Program-made: the position numbers and the translations under genes
Notes under the pieces: model-generated
Told to the model about the DNA's origin: nothing
Seen by the model: the letters and a program-made list of their open reading frames with translations, nothing else
Database searches by the model: none
Part shown: in pieces, positions 9,007 to 18,228 of the stretch
Position numbering within the stretch: the stretch's first letter is position 1
Layout: each line of letters opens with the position of its first letter
NCBI GenBank assembly: GCA_036961355.1
Contig: JBALVL010000001.1
Span: 124,001 to 188,000, forward strand
Source: Motiliproteus sp036961355
Lineage (GTDB): Bacteria > Pseudomonadota > Gammaproteobacteria > Pseudomonadales > Balneatricaceae
DNA: 64,000 bases
Direction: 5' to 3'

Positions 9007-9903
9007 CTATTCACCACGCTCCAGGCGAATAGTCACACGACGATTCCTGTCGCGGTTTTTCTGGTTACTATTCTTAACAACTGGATAGCGTTCGCCGTGA
9101 TATCGGGTCGTAATCATCTCTTCATCGACGCCTATCTTGGCAAAATAGCGACTCACCGCTTCGGCACGTTGCCGCGACAAATCACGGTTAGACAGTCGCC
9201 GGCCAAGATTATCTGAATGACCATCAACAAAAATTGATATCACCTCAGGGTCATTTTGGACATACATCGCTACCAGATCCAAACGACGTTTGGTCGAATC
9301 GGACAGGCGCCATTGCGCCGAAGGAAACAACACTGCAGAACGGGCGATCTGCCGAAAGTTAACGGGCAGCAACTCCGTCACACAACTTTGATAATCACTA
9401 TAGGCTTGCTGGAAATTGGCCGATGAGATCGCCACTTTGACGGGGGTTCCGGTGCCGTACCAGCTCTTATTAGAAAGCGCCGGAGACTGTCCCTGATATA
9501 ATGAGGTTAGAATATCTTTGGCGATCGGAGGATCCAACCGTAACGTCTGGCTATTGACTGCATCGCTGATCAAACCTAACTGACGCGTCCCACGTCCGGG
9601 ATGCCATGGAGGCGATTCAGCCACGATCAGTGTCTCGCTGCCCAGCAATTCGGCCTGGGGCGAACTCAACACAAACTCCAGCCCTTCACCAGCGCGGTGC
9701 TCAAAAGCGGCTGTACCAAAATCAGGAATAGGATGCGATAACTTACAAGCAAAGCGTGATGATTCAAGCTGCCACTGAGTGGCATCCAGCGGTGCCCGAA
9801 ACGTCACAGCAGAAACCCAAGCACTAGAAAACAGCAAATAGCTCGCAACTAAGACCGGCAAGACAGTCTTCAAAAAACGACGAAAGGAGCAGAAAACAGA
9901 CAT
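9007..9903 (-). CDS. motY: Sodium-type flagellar motor protein MotY (OmpA-like C-terminus)
   Basis: A 298-residue exported protein with a signal peptide (about 1-32, cleaved near WVSA). Its N-terminal domain contains the MotY-type segment CKLSHPIPDFG. The C-terminal OmpA/MotB-type peptidoglycan-binding domain (about 185-298) shows DGHSDNLG, RAEAVSRYF and NRRVTIRL. In Vibrio and Pseudomonas MotY forms the T-ring that holds stator units around polar flagellar motors. Position between argG and pyrC is the same as in Pseudomonas, which supports MotY over a generic OmpA-domain protein. It is divergent from pyrC. Confidence 0.88.
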   Translation of the reverse strand: MSVFCSFRRFLKTVLPVLVASYLLFSSAWVSAVTFRAPLDATQWQLESSRFACKLSHPIPDFGTAAFEHRAGEGLEFVLSSPQAELLGSETLIVAESPPWHPGRGTRQLGLISDAVNSQTLRLDPPIAKDILTSLYQGQSPALSNKSWYGTGTPVKVAISSANFQQAYSDYQSCVTELLPVNFRQIARSAVLFPSAQWRLSDSTKRRLDLVAMYVQNDPEVISIFVDGHSDNLGRRLSNRDLSRQRAEAVSRYFAKIGVDEEMITTRYHGERYPVVKNSNQKNRDRNRRVTIRLERGE

Positions 9904-10065
9904 GTGGAAGGCCAGTGGTTAGCGCAAATAGTTTCTATTGTATTTTATCGCCCGTTAAAGCCAAAACTTTAACCCAGACTGTCGCGTTATTTGGATGTTG
10001 CGGTGGCCGCAATCCGGCCACACTGATAAAATCAGGGACAAAGCCCACGCTATTAAAGGACTCCA

Positions 10066-11103
10066 ATGCAACGCCTCGAAATTACCCGTCCCGATGACTG
10101 GCACGTACACCTGCGCGACGGCGAGGTACTGACAGACACCGTCGCCGATATGGCTCGCTACTTCGGTCGAGCCATCGTCATGCCCAACCTTGTCCCCCCG
10201 GTCACCACCACCGAGCAAGCACTGGCTTACCAGCAACGCATCAAAGACAAGATGCCAGCGCACCGTAGCTTCGACCCTCTGATGACGCTGTACCTCACCG
10301 ACAGCACGACAGCAGAAGAGATCAAAAAAGCCAAGCAGTCAGGACAGGTCTATGCGGCTAAGCTGTACCCGGCCGGTGCCACGACCAATTCCGATTCGGG
10401 CGTGACTCGGTTGGAAAATATATCCGATGCGCTGGCGATGATGCAGCAGTGCAGCCTGCCCTTACTGGTACATGGCGAAGTCACCGCCGCCGAGATTGAC
10501 ATTTTCGAGCGCGAGAAGGTCTTTATCGAGCAACAGCTACGCCCCTTGGTTGAGCGTTTCCCTGACCTAAAAATTGTAATGGAGCACATCACCACCAAAG
10601 ATGCTGCCGACTTTGTCGCCGCTGCAAGTGACAACATTGCCGCCACCATCACGCCGCAACATCTGCTCTACAACCGCAACGACATGCTGGTCGGCGGCAT
10701 CAAACCACACCTTTATTGTTTACCCATTCTTAAGCGCAACATCCACCAGCAAGCACTGCTCGAAGCCGCAACCTCCGGCAGCAATAAATTCTTTCTCGGC
10801 ACCGACTCGGCTCCGCATGCCCAACATGCAAAAGAGAACGCTTGCGGTTGTGCCGGTTGTTACAGCGCCACTTCAGCAATTGAACTGTACGCCGAAGCGT
10901 TCGAATCGATGGGCGCTCTAGACAAATTAGAAGCGTTCGCCTCGTTCAACGGCCCGGATTTCTATGGCCTGCCACGCAACAGCGACAGCATCATTTTGGA
11001 ACAGCAAAGTTGGACCCAGCAAAAACAACTGAACTTTGGCAACCAGCCAATCGTACCGCTACGCGCGGGTGAAACTATCGAATGGCGCGTCATCGACGCT
11101 TAA
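10066..11103 (+). CDS. pyrC: Dihydroorotase (class II)
   Basis: Cyclises carbamoyl aspartate to dihydroorotate in pyrimidine synthesis. The 345-residue protein has the metal-binding HVHLRD motif (His13, His15), the lysine to be carboxylated (Lys99 in AAKLYPAGAT), VHGEVT and MEHITT metal ligands, and GTDSAPH carrying the catalytic Asp. Length matches E. coli PyrC (about 348). It starts an apparent pyrC-rnt pair 21 bases apart and is divergent from motY. Confidence 0.97.
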   Translation: MQRLEITRPDDWHVHLRDGEVLTDTVADMARYFGRAIVMPNLVPPVTTTEQALAYQQRIKDKMPAHRSFDPLMTLYLTDSTTAEEIKKAKQSGQVYAAKLYPAGATTNSDSGVTRLENISDALAMMQQCSLPLLVHGEVTAAEIDIFEREKVFIEQQLRPLVERFPDLKIVMEHITTKDAADFVAAASDNIAATITPQHLLYNRNDMLVGGIKPHLYCLPILKRNIHQQALLEAATSGSNKFFLGTDSAPHAQHAKENACGCAGCYSATSAIELYAEAFESMGALDKLEAFASFNGPDFYGLPRNSDSIILEQQSWTQQKQLNFGNQPIVPLRAGETIEWRVIDA

Positions 11104-11124
11104 ACTGCCGACAAGGATTACACT

Positions 11125-11787
11125 GTGTCCAACCATTTAAACCCTATTGCACAACTGATGTCCGAGCGCTTTCGCGGCTACCTGCCGGTAGTGATCGATG
11201 TAGAAACTGCCGGATTCAACCCACAGACAGACGCATTGCTCGAGGTGGCTGCCTCACTGCTGACCATGGATGAAGAGGGGATGTTAATTCCCGATCAAAG
11301 TGTTGAATGCAATGTCGCGCCGTTCGAAGGTGCAAACCTGGAAAAGGCGGCATTAGAGTTCACAGGCATCGACCCGTTCAGCCCACTACGTGGTGCGATT
11401 GACGAAAAGGAAGCGCTAGAGAACATCTTCAAACCGGTCCGAAAAGCACTCAAAGCCCATGGCTGCAAGCGCGCAATCCTGGTCGGTCACAATGCTGCTT
11501 TCGATCTAAGTTTTATCAACGCCGCCTGCGAGCGCACTGAGATCAAACGCAACCCCTTTCACCCATTCTCCTGCTTCGACACCGCCACCCTTGGCGGACT
11601 GGCCTTTGGCCAAACGGTGCTGGCGCGCGCCTGCGAAGTCGCCGGTATCGATTTCGATAACAAGCAAGCTCACTCGGCCGCCTACGACACCGAACGAACT
11701 GCAGAGCTTTTCAGTTTGATCGTTAACCGCTGGAAGGAGCTAGGCGGCTGGGACATGGTTATGCGTCAACAGGATCATGGTGATTAA
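11125..11787 (+). CDS. rnt: Ribonuclease T
   Basis: A 3'-5' exoribonuclease of the DEDDh family that trims tRNA and other stable RNA 3' ends. The 220-residue protein shows ExoI Asp25/Glu27 (VIDVETAGF), ExoII in HNAAFDLSF and ExoIII with its His in HSAAYDTERTAEL. It uses a GTG start preceded by AAGGAT. It lies 21 bases after pyrC and is probably co-transcribed. A bidirectional terminator follows. Confidence 0.96.
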   Translation: MSNHLNPIAQLMSERFRGYLPVVIDVETAGFNPQTDALLEVAASLLTMDEEGMLIPDQSVECNVAPFEGANLEKAALEFTGIDPFSPLRGAIDEKEALENIFKPVRKALKAHGCKRAILVGHNAAFDLSFINAACERTEIKRNPFHPFSCFDTATLGGLAFGQTVLARACEVAGIDFDNKQAHSAAYDTERTAELFSLIVNRWKELGGWDMVMRQQDHGD

Positions 11788-11832
11788 TCGCCTTCTTGCG
11801 CCGTTACGCTGACCGGCATTTTTAACAAATAC

Positions 11833-11860
11833 AAAAAAGCCCGCTAATAGCGGGCTTTTT
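11833..11860. terminator. Bidirectional rho-independent terminator between rnt and peroxiredoxin
   Basis: A 7-bp GC-rich stem (GCCCGCT / AGCGGGC, 11839-11855) with an AAT loop, flanked by six As on the left and five Ts on the right. It can end transcription from both convergent genes. Confidence 0.85.
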
Positions 11861-11901
11861 ATTAACAACGATACGTAATCGCTGCTGGTCGCACCTACAG
11901 C

Positions 11902-12504
11902 TTACAGCTGATCGGCGTTGTCGCTCAGGTACTTGGCAACACCGTCAGGAGACGCGTCCATACCCTTGTCGCCTTTGGTCCAACCAGCTGGGCAAACTTC
12001 GCCATGCTCTTCATGGAACTGCAGCGCGTCAACCAGACGCAGCAACTCTTCCATGTTACGACCCAGCGGAAGATCGTTAACGATCTGTGAACGGACCATA
12101 CCGTTGGTGTCGATCAGGAAAGCTCCACGGAAAGCAACACCGCCGTCAGATTCAACGTCGTACGCCTTGCAGATGTCGTGGTTCATGTCTGCTGCCATGG
12201 TGTACTTAACCTGGCCGATACCACCATCATTGATGGCAGTGTTACGCCATGCGTTGTGAGTGAAGTGTGAATCGATAGAAACTGCAATCACTTCAACATT
12301 ACGCTCTTTAAACGCCTCAATACGGTGATCCAGTGCGATCAGCTCAGATGGGCAAACAAAGGTGAAATCCAGTGGGTAAAAGAAGACCAGGCCGTACTTG
12401 CCCTTGATCGCTTCTTTCAGATTATATTCACCAACAATAGAACCATCGCCCAATACTGCAGGAACAGTAAAATCCGGGGCTTCCTTACCTACGAGTACAC
12501 TCAT
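11902..12504 (-). CDS. Typical 2-Cys peroxiredoxin (AhpC/Prx1 type)
   Basis: A thiol peroxidase for H2O2 and organic hydroperoxides. The 200-residue protein has peroxidatic Cys51 in FTFVCPSE and resolving Cys171 in EVCPAGW, spaced as in typical dimeric 2-Cys enzymes. A GGVAFRG segment sits where the sensitivity-related GGLG motif lies in eukaryotic forms. The start follows GGAGATATCGAA, a good ribosome site. A peroxiredoxin downstream of rnt is also found in Pseudomonas. I saw no convincing OxyR box in the upstream stretch. Confidence 0.94.
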   Translation of the reverse strand: MSVLVGKEAPDFTVPAVLGDGSIVGEYNLKEAIKGKYGLVFFYPLDFTFVCPSELIALDHRIEAFKERNVEVIAVSIDSHFTHNAWRNTAINDGGIGQVKYTMAADMNHDICKAYDVESDGGVAFRGAFLIDTNGMVRSQIVNDLPLGRNMEELLRLVDALQFHEEHGEVCPAGWTKGDKGMDASPDGVAKYLSDNADQL

Positions 12505-12631
12505 TTCGATATCTCCAATTTATTAAAAGTGGATAATTATTCAAACCAATCAACTCAACATTATGATCAGTTTATCTAGTCTGTCCCGTCAACACCTGCC
12601 CAGAGTGGCAGGCCAATGCGAGACTAAAAAA

Positions 12632-12967
12632 CTATTCGCTCGCTTCAACCGGATCAGCCGCATCTTTGATCAGCGTTTCCAGCTCACCGTTTTGCGACAT
12701 CTCAACCACGATGTCACAGCCTCCGACCAGCTCACCTTTAACCCACAGTTGCGGGAAGGTTGGCCAGTTGGCGTATTTAGGCAACTCAGCACGGATCTCG
12801 GGGTTTTCGAGAATATTGATAAACGCAAAGCGCTCACCGCAAGCCATAACGGCCTGTGCTGTTTGTGATGAGAAGCCACACTGAGGGAACTTTGGTGTGC
12901 CTTTCATATAGAGAAGGATAGAATTATTTTCGATCTGTTCTTTGATCGTTTCGATGATAGCGGACAT
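12632..12967 (-). CDS. grxD: Monothiol glutaredoxin GrxD
   Basis: A CGFS-type glutaredoxin that carries a [2Fe-2S] cluster between two monomers and passes it to target proteins. The 111-residue protein shows KGTPKFPQCGFS with Cys30, the WPTFPQLW cis-Pro region and GGCDIV for glutathione binding. It is upstream of the peroxiredoxin gene on the same strand, separated by 127 bases. In Pseudomonas the same neighbourhood also contains bacterioferritin genes, which are not seen here. Confidence 0.96.
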   Translation of the reverse strand: MSAIIETIKEQIENNSILLYMKGTPKFPQCGFSSQTAQAVMACGERFAFINILENPEIRAELPKYANWPTFPQLWVKGELVGGCDIVVEMSQNGELETLIKDAADPVEASE

Positions 12968-13333
12968 TCATTCACCTATTACTTAAAATTGAAGCTTGCT
13001 CGGCACGACATATGCGCCCCGACATCAAAGTCGGTCATTATAATCATACCTGAGCATTCTTGTCAGACTCTTTTTGCTGAATTCTCAGCGGGACAGGCCG
13101 CCCTTAACAAGCAAACCCGTAATCACCGCTACTTTTTATCAAAATGCCATAAAAGAAGCCATTCATAAGCCCCATCGCACCACAATAGCTGCAAACTAAA
13201 CTAGCCTGATAGCGTGGTGCCAAACGTTGATTCTGTACTGTTTGCAAAACAACCAGCACCACAGTTAGAATTATCCCCTTTTTTTGTGGGTTCGCCCACC
13301 CCGTGCCTTATTACCCTCGATGGAGCTTGTTGC
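12968..13333. other. Divergent intergenic region grxD / argD
   Basis: 366 bases between divergent grxD and argD. I see no gene. An open frame runs into argD from 13214 but looks non-coding. The only clear structure is a perfect short inverted repeat GCTGA-ATTC-TCAGC at 13076-13089. It does not match the ArgR box closely, so I assign no regulator. Promoters for both genes should lie here but no strong sigma-70 hexamer pair stood out. Confidence 0.5.
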
Positions 13334-14518
13334 ATGGACACAACACCGCTAATGAACAACTACGCCAGACTGTCTGTTGCTTTCGAACGCGGCGACGGTT
13401 GCTGGTTATACGATACACAGGGCAATAAATTTCTGGACGCACTCAGTGGTATCGCTGTTTGCGGTCTGGGACACGCACACCCCAAGGTGACTCAAGCCAT
13501 TTGCGAGCAAGCCGCCAAGCTAACCCACACCTCTAATCTGTACACAATCCCTTTACAGGAGCAGCTGGCCGCCAAGCTAACCGAACTGTCGGGAATGGAT
13601 AATGTGTTCTTCGGTAACTCCGGTGCCGAAGCAAACGAAGCTGCCATTAAACTGGCCCGCCTCTATGGCCATCAGCACGGTATCGACAACCCTGCCATCA
13701 TCGTGATGGAGCAGTCGTTCCACGGCCGGACCATGGCAACATTAACAGCCACGGGTAATCGCAAAGCACAGGCCGGTTTTGAACCGCTGGTTCCGGGCTT
13801 TATCCGCGCCCCGTTCGACGATGTCGAAGCGATTCGTACCATTGCCAAGAACAACGCTAACGTTGTCGCAATCCTGGTCGAGCCAATCCAGGGAGAGAGC
13901 GGTGTACGGGTTCCGGCCGACGACTACCTCAATCAGCTGCGCCAGATCTGCGACGAGCATAGCTGGCTACTGATGCTCGACGAAGTTCAGACCGGCAACG
14001 GTCGTACCGGTAGCTATTTTTCCTACCAACAAAACAACATCCTGCCCGACGTGGTAACCACCGCCAAAGGCTTAGGCAACGGCGTCCCTATTGGTGCCTG
14101 CCTGGCCCGTGGTGAAGCAGCTCATGTGCTGCAACCCGGCAACCATGGCTCCACCTTTGGCGGCAACCCATTAGCGTGCGCGGCAGCACTGGCCGTGATC
14201 GAGACAATCGAGTCGGACAATCTGTGCGGCAAAGCGGCCGAGATGGGCGATTGGCTACGTCAGGCATTCCGTGACGAATTTGACGGTGCCGATTACGTGC
14301 TCGACATTCGCGGCAAAGGACTGATGGTCGCTATCGAACTCGACCAGGCCTGCAGCGAGCTGGCCGTTCTGGCTAAGGTCAAAGGGGTACTGATCAATGT
14401 TACCGGCGACGGCAAAATTGTCCGACTATTACCACCTCTGATCCTGTCCGAAAACGAGGCAAGCCTAATCGTTGGCGTCGTTGCCAAGTTGATTAAAATC
14501 CTCGTCTCAGACGAGTAA
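13334..14518 (+). CDS. argD: Acetylornithine aminotransferase
   Basis: A PLP enzyme that transaminates N-acetylglutamate semialdehyde to N-acetylornithine in arginine synthesis, often also active in lysine synthesis. The protein is 394 residues from the ATG at 13334, chosen because GGAG lies 8 bases upstream and the family start (NNYARLSVAFERG) follows at once; the frame is open 40 codons further up. Visible are GNSGAEANE, Asp216 in LDEVQTG and PLP-binding Lys245 in TTAKGLGNGVPIG. It is followed 118 bases later by argF on the same strand. Confidence 0.96.
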   Translation: MDTTPLMNNYARLSVAFERGDGCWLYDTQGNKFLDALSGIAVCGLGHAHPKVTQAICEQAAKLTHTSNLYTIPLQEQLAAKLTELSGMDNVFFGNSGAEANEAAIKLARLYGHQHGIDNPAIIVMEQSFHGRTMATLTATGNRKAQAGFEPLVPGFIRAPFDDVEAIRTIAKNNANVVAILVEPIQGESGVRVPADDYLNQLRQICDEHSWLLMLDEVQTGNGRTGSYFSYQQNNILPDVVTTAKGLGNGVPIGACLARGEAAHVLQPGNHGSTFGGNPLACAAALAVIETIESDNLCGKAAEMGDWLRQAFRDEFDGADYVLDIRGKGLMVAIELDQACSELAVLAKVKGVLINVTGDGKIVRLLPPLILSENEASLIVGVVAKLIKILVSDE

Positions 14519-14636
14519 CCAAGCAGTCTCAATGTTACCTGCACCGGCCAACAAGCCGGTGCTACCCACCCTTTGTTAACGCTGTCCCTTTCGCTACGAC
14601 TAACCGTCCAGGCCAAGGGGATGCGAGGTATTTGTA

Positions 14637-15563
14637 ATGACAGCACCCACTCCCGCATTGCGGCATTTTCTTACTCTCAAAGATCTGAGCGCCGAAGAAT
14701 TAACCGGTCTGATCGCGCGCGCCATCCAGCTCAAAGAGATACGCAACGAGTGCATCATCTACGAGCCATTTAAGAATCAAGTACTGGCAATGATCTTTGA
14801 AAAGTCATCAACCCGTACCCGAGTTTCCTTCGAAGCCGGTATGACCCAGTTCGGAGGCAGCGCCATCTTCCTATCGCCGCGTGATACTCAGTTAGGACGC
14901 GGCGAACCGATCGAAGACAGTGCCCGGGTAATTTCAAGTATGGTCGACATCATCATGATCCGGACCTTCGACCACCAACAATTGGCGCGCTTTGCCGAAT
15001 ACTCGCAAGTCCCGGTTATCAATGCCTTAACCGATGACTTCCACCCTTGCCAGCTGCTGGCCGACGTTCAGACCTACGTTGAACATCGCGGTTCGATTCA
15101 GGGTAAAACTGCGGTTTGGATCGGTGACGGCAACAATATGTGCAACTCTTACATCAACGCCGCGGCACAGTTTGACTTCCAACTCCATATCGCCTGCCCT
15201 GAAGGTTACGAGCCGCCTGCAGAACTCGTCGCGCAACACGCCGACCGGGTCAAAATCTTCCGCGACCCAGCCGAAGCCGTTAAGGGCAGCGACCTGGTCA
15301 CTACCGATGTCTGGGCATCAATGGGGCAGGAACAGGAGCAGCAAGACCGAGAGAAAAGCTTCGCCGGTTTTCAGGTCAGCCCTGCGTTGATGGACCTGGC
15401 GAACAAAGACGCACTGTTCATGCATTGCCTACCCGCCCACCGAGGCGAAGAGGTCAGCATCGACATGCTCGACGATCCTCGCTCGGTTGTCTTTGATCAG
15501 GCGGAAAACCGTCTTCACGCACAAAAAGCGCTGATGGAGTTTCTGGTTCACGGCGCGCAATAA
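14637..15563 (+). CDS. argF: Ornithine carbamoyltransferase, anabolic
   Basis: Transfers the carbamoyl group from carbamoyl phosphate to ornithine, giving citrulline for ArgG. The 308-residue protein has the carbamoyl-phosphate motif EKSSTRTRVSFE (near 55-66), DDFHPCQ and the ornithine-binding HCLPAHRGEE. Its length of about 308 fits the anabolic ArgF form rather than the roughly 335-residue catabolic ArcB. It follows argD on the same strand. Confidence 0.96.
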   Translation: MTAPTPALRHFLTLKDLSAEELTGLIARAIQLKEIRNECIIYEPFKNQVLAMIFEKSSTRTRVSFEAGMTQFGGSAIFLSPRDTQLGRGEPIEDSARVISSMVDIIMIRTFDHQQLARFAEYSQVPVINALTDDFHPCQLLADVQTYVEHRGSIQGKTAVWIGDGNNMCNSYINAAAQFDFQLHIACPEGYEPPAELVAQHADRVKIFRDPAEAVKGSDLVTTDVWASMGQEQEQQDREKSFAGFQVSPALMDLANKDALFMHCLPAHRGEEVSIDMLDDPRSVVFDQAENRLHAQKALMEFLVHGAQ

Positions 15564-15633
15564 GCCGACCATCACAGTAATGTGCAATCGACTAACCGTT
15601 AGCACTATCACTTAGTCACAAACGCGCTAGTCA

Positions 15634-15683
15634 TCCGGTTCAGACGCTCAGGCTTTTTATCTGAGATCGATATCTGAACCGGA
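15634..15683. repeat. Nested inverted repeat between argF and metR
   Basis: Two perfect 11-bp arms TCCGGTTCAGA (15634-15644) and TCTGAACCGGA (15673-15683) enclose a second inverted pair CTCAG / CTGAG (15647-15651 and 15661-15665). Together they can fold a roughly 50-base two-tier hairpin. No T-run follows, so it is not a classic intrinsic terminator. It could be a transcript-stabilising or processing hairpin after argF, or a regulatory site upstream of metR. Confidence 0.7.
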
Positions 15684-15815
15684 CAACCCCTCCTTGCCTC
15701 ACTATTCACGCTATACTTGAATTTTGTTCATAGGCTGCAAGCTGATCGGCATGATGCAGCCTCGGATTCAGCCTTAACAGTTTCAGGCACCAACAAACCC
15801 AACATAGGTTCAATC

Positions 15816-16736
15816 ATGGTCGAACTCAGGCACCTGAAGACCTTGTCAGCACTGCGCGATACCGGCAGCTTGGTCGAAGCCGCCGAACGGGTATTCCTGA
15901 CCCAGTCGGCACTGTCACATCAAATCAAAGACTTAGAAGAGCGCCTTAACTGTTCACTCTTCATTCGCAAGACCAAACCGATCTGTTTTACCAGCGAAGG
16001 CCAACGATTGTTAGCCCTCGCCGAGGATGTGCTCCCAATGATCCGCAATGCAGAGCGCGACATCGCCCGGCTGGCTGGTGGTGAGACCGGTCGCCTCAAT
16101 ATGTCGATCGAGTGCCACAGCTGCTTTCAGTGGCTGATGCCAACCATCGATCGTTTTCGAGAAAACTGGCCCGAAGTCGAGATGGATATGGCCAGCGGTT
16201 TTAACTTTTCGCCGCTACCCGCACTGGCTCGTGGTGAGTTGGATTTAGTGATCACCTCCGACCCACAACCAATCAACGGCATCCTCTACGAGCCGCTATT
16301 CGCCTACGAGATTTTATTGGCGGTTGCCAACCAGCACCCGATGGCGCGTAAGCCTTACGTCGAGCCGACTGAGTTGGAGCAGCAAACCCTGATCTGCTAT
16401 CCGGTCGATCGAAACAGGCTGGATATCTTCACGCGCTTCCTCGATCCGGCCGACATCGACCCGCCGATCCGTACCGCCGAGATGACGGTAATGATGATGC
16501 AACTGGTCGCCAGCGGCCGGGGCGTTTGCGCCCTGCCCAACTGGGCGTTGAGCGAGTACCTCGAGCGGCACTACGTTTCTGCCTGCCAACTTGGCCACAA
16601 AGGCGTCTGGTCAACCCTGTACGCCGCCATCCGCGAAGACCAGAAAGACGCCGAATTTATGCGCGATTTCCTCGATACAGCCCGGGATACCTCGTTCAAA
16701 ACCTTGCACGGCATCCGCACTAGCGCAAAAAACTGA
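15816..16736 (+). CDS. metR: LysR-type transcriptional regulator MetR
   Basis: Homocysteine-responsive activator of methionine synthesis genes. The protein is 306 residues from the ATG at 15816. The N-terminal helix-turn-helix (about 1-60) begins VELRHLKTLSAL and includes TQSALSHQIKDLE. The effector domain carries the MetR-typical ECHSCFQWLMP block, LVITSDP, and MQLVASGRGVCALPNWAL. The open frame extends 33 codons upstream, but the family N-terminus fixes the start. No metE or metH is adjacent. The gene stands alone between argF and the DAHP synthase gene, with a terminator after it. Confidence 0.9.
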   Translation: MVELRHLKTLSALRDTGSLVEAAERVFLTQSALSHQIKDLEERLNCSLFIRKTKPICFTSEGQRLLALAEDVLPMIRNAERDIARLAGGETGRLNMSIECHSCFQWLMPTIDRFRENWPEVEMDMASGFNFSPLPALARGELDLVITSDPQPINGILYEPLFAYEILLAVANQHPMARKPYVEPTELEQQTLICYPVDRNRLDIFTRFLDPADIDPPIRTAEMTVMMMQLVASGRGVCALPNWALSEYLERHYVSACQLGHKGVWSTLYAAIREDQKDAEFMRDFLDTARDTSFKTLHGIRTSAKN

Positions 16737-16801
16737 ACGGCCCCTCGCGCTCGACCCGATGAGCACACCCCAGACCCGAGATCCGGCTAGTCATCAACAG
16801 A

Positions 16802-16832
16802 CACAGGGCGTAAACTATCGCCCTGTTTTTTT
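16802..16832 (+). terminator. Rho-independent terminator after metR
   Basis: Stem ACAGGGCG / CGCCCTGT with an 8-base loop (16803-16826), followed by a run of seven Ts on the plus strand. It lies about 65 bases past the metR stop and ahead of the DAHP synthase gene. Confidence 0.88.
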
Positions 16833-16874
16833 CTGTTTACCGGCGCCCTAGGCGCTGTTTATGAAGGCCCGAAC

Positions 16875-18227
16875 ATGGAAATCTGGACTCCCGATAGCTG
16901 GCGCGCCAAGCCGATTCTGCAACAGCCCAACTACACTGACGCGCAGGCGCTGGCAGCGGTCGAACATAGCCTGAGCAACCGCCCACCGCTGGTGTTTGCC
17001 GGAGAGGTTCGTGCCCTGCGAGAGCAGCTGGCTGAAGCCACCGAAGGTCGTGCTTTTTTGCTACAGGGTGGCGATTGCGCCGAGAGTTTTGCCGAGTTCC
17101 ACGCCGACAACATCCGCGATACCTTCAAGGTACTGCTGCAGATGGCGGTAGTACTGACGTTTGCAGGCAGCTGCCCGGTAGTCAAAGTCGGTCGCATGGC
17201 CGGCCAGTTTGCCAAACCCCGCTCTGCCGATACCGAAACCTTCGACGGCCTAGAGTTACCCAGCTACCGCGGCGATATCGTCAACGACAATGAGTTCACC
17301 GCCGAAGCCCGTATTCCCGATCCACAGCGATTGCTGCAAGCCTACAATCAGTCCGCCGCAACCCAAAACCTGTTACGTGCATTTGCTCAGGGTGGTTTCG
17401 CCGACCTTCGCCAAGTGCACGACTGGAATCAGGGCTTCGTCGCCGAAAGCCCACTGGGTGAGAAGTATCAGGATCTGGCCGGTCAGATCGATCAAGCGCT
17501 GGCCTTTATGCAAGCCTGTGGCATCAGTGGTGCCAACACACCACAGCTGCATGAGACTTCGCTCTACACCTCACATGAAGCACTGCTGCTCAACTACGAG
17601 CAAGCACTGACCCGCCGCGACAGCCTATCCAACAACTGGTACGACTGCTCGGCACACATGCTGTGGATCGGTGACCGCACCCGCCAACTCGACGGTGCTC
17701 ATATCGAATTCATGCGTGGCATCCACAACCCCATCGGCGTCAAAGTCGGTCCCAGCATCACCAGCGACGAGCTACTGCGTCTGGTCGAAACGCTCAACCC
17801 CAACAACGAGCCGGGTCGCCTCAATCTGATCTCACGGATGGGCGCTGATCAGGTCGGTGATAAGCTGACACCACTGGTGCGCGCCGTCGCCAACGAAGGC
17901 CGCAAAGTGCTGTGGAGCTGCGACCCTATGCACGGCAACACAATCAAAGCCTCAACCGGCTACAAGACCCGCGCCGTCGATAGTATTTTGAAAGAGATGA
18001 AAGGTTTCTTCGAAGTGCACCGCGCCGAAGGCACCTGTGCTGGCGGCGTTCATTTCGAGATGACTGGCCAGAATGTCACCGAGTGTATCGGTGGAGCCTA
18101 CCAGATCACCGAGGAACGGTTGGCCGATCGTTATAACACCTCCTGCGATCCGCGTCTTAACGCCGACCAAGCGCTGGAGCTGGCGTTCCTGATCGCCGAT
18201 ACCCTCAAAGCCGCCCGTCGCAGCTAG
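16875..18227 (+). CDS. aroH: 3-deoxy-7-phosphoheptulonate synthase, class II
   Basis: Condenses phosphoenolpyruvate with erythrose 4-phosphate, the first step of the shikimate pathway. The 450-residue protein is the plant/actinobacterial-type class II enzyme, not the 350-residue AroF/G/H of E. coli. Visible are LLQGGDCAESF with the metal-ligand Cys, VKVGRMAGQFAKPRS, WIGDRTRQLDGAHIEF, GIHNPIGVKVGP, WSCDPMHGNT and HFEMTGQNVTEC. It has a GAAGG-type ribosome site. The gene directly downstream (yqcC-like) begins 2 bases after its stop. The symbol is given by analogy; the class assignment is the firm part. Confidence 0.94.
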   Translation: MEIWTPDSWRAKPILQQPNYTDAQALAAVEHSLSNRPPLVFAGEVRALREQLAEATEGRAFLLQGGDCAESFAEFHADNIRDTFKVLLQMAVVLTFAGSCPVVKVGRMAGQFAKPRSADTETFDGLELPSYRGDIVNDNEFTAEARIPDPQRLLQAYNQSAATQNLLRAFAQGGFADLRQVHDWNQGFVAESPLGEKYQDLAGQIDQALAFMQACGISGANTPQLHETSLYTSHEALLLNYEQALTRRDSLSNNWYDCSAHMLWIGDRTRQLDGAHIEFMRGIHNPIGVKVGPSITSDELLRLVETLNPNNEPGRLNLISRMGADQVGDKLTPLVRAVANEGRKVLWSCDPMHGNTIKASTGYKTRAVDSILKEMKGFFEVHRAEGTCAGGVHFEMTGQNVTECIGGAYQITEERLADRYNTSCDPRLNADQALELAFLIADTLKAARRS

Positions 18228-18228
18228 A

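Noticed and set aside
13076..13089. GCTGA-ATTC-TCAGC palindrome upstream of argD as an ArgR box
   Set aside because: It lacks the ArgR consensus TGAAT-N-ATTCA spacing, so it is noted only as a palindrome.
13214..13333. Upstream extension of argD by 40 codons
   Set aside because: Residues do not match the family and the internal ATG has a clear ribosome site.
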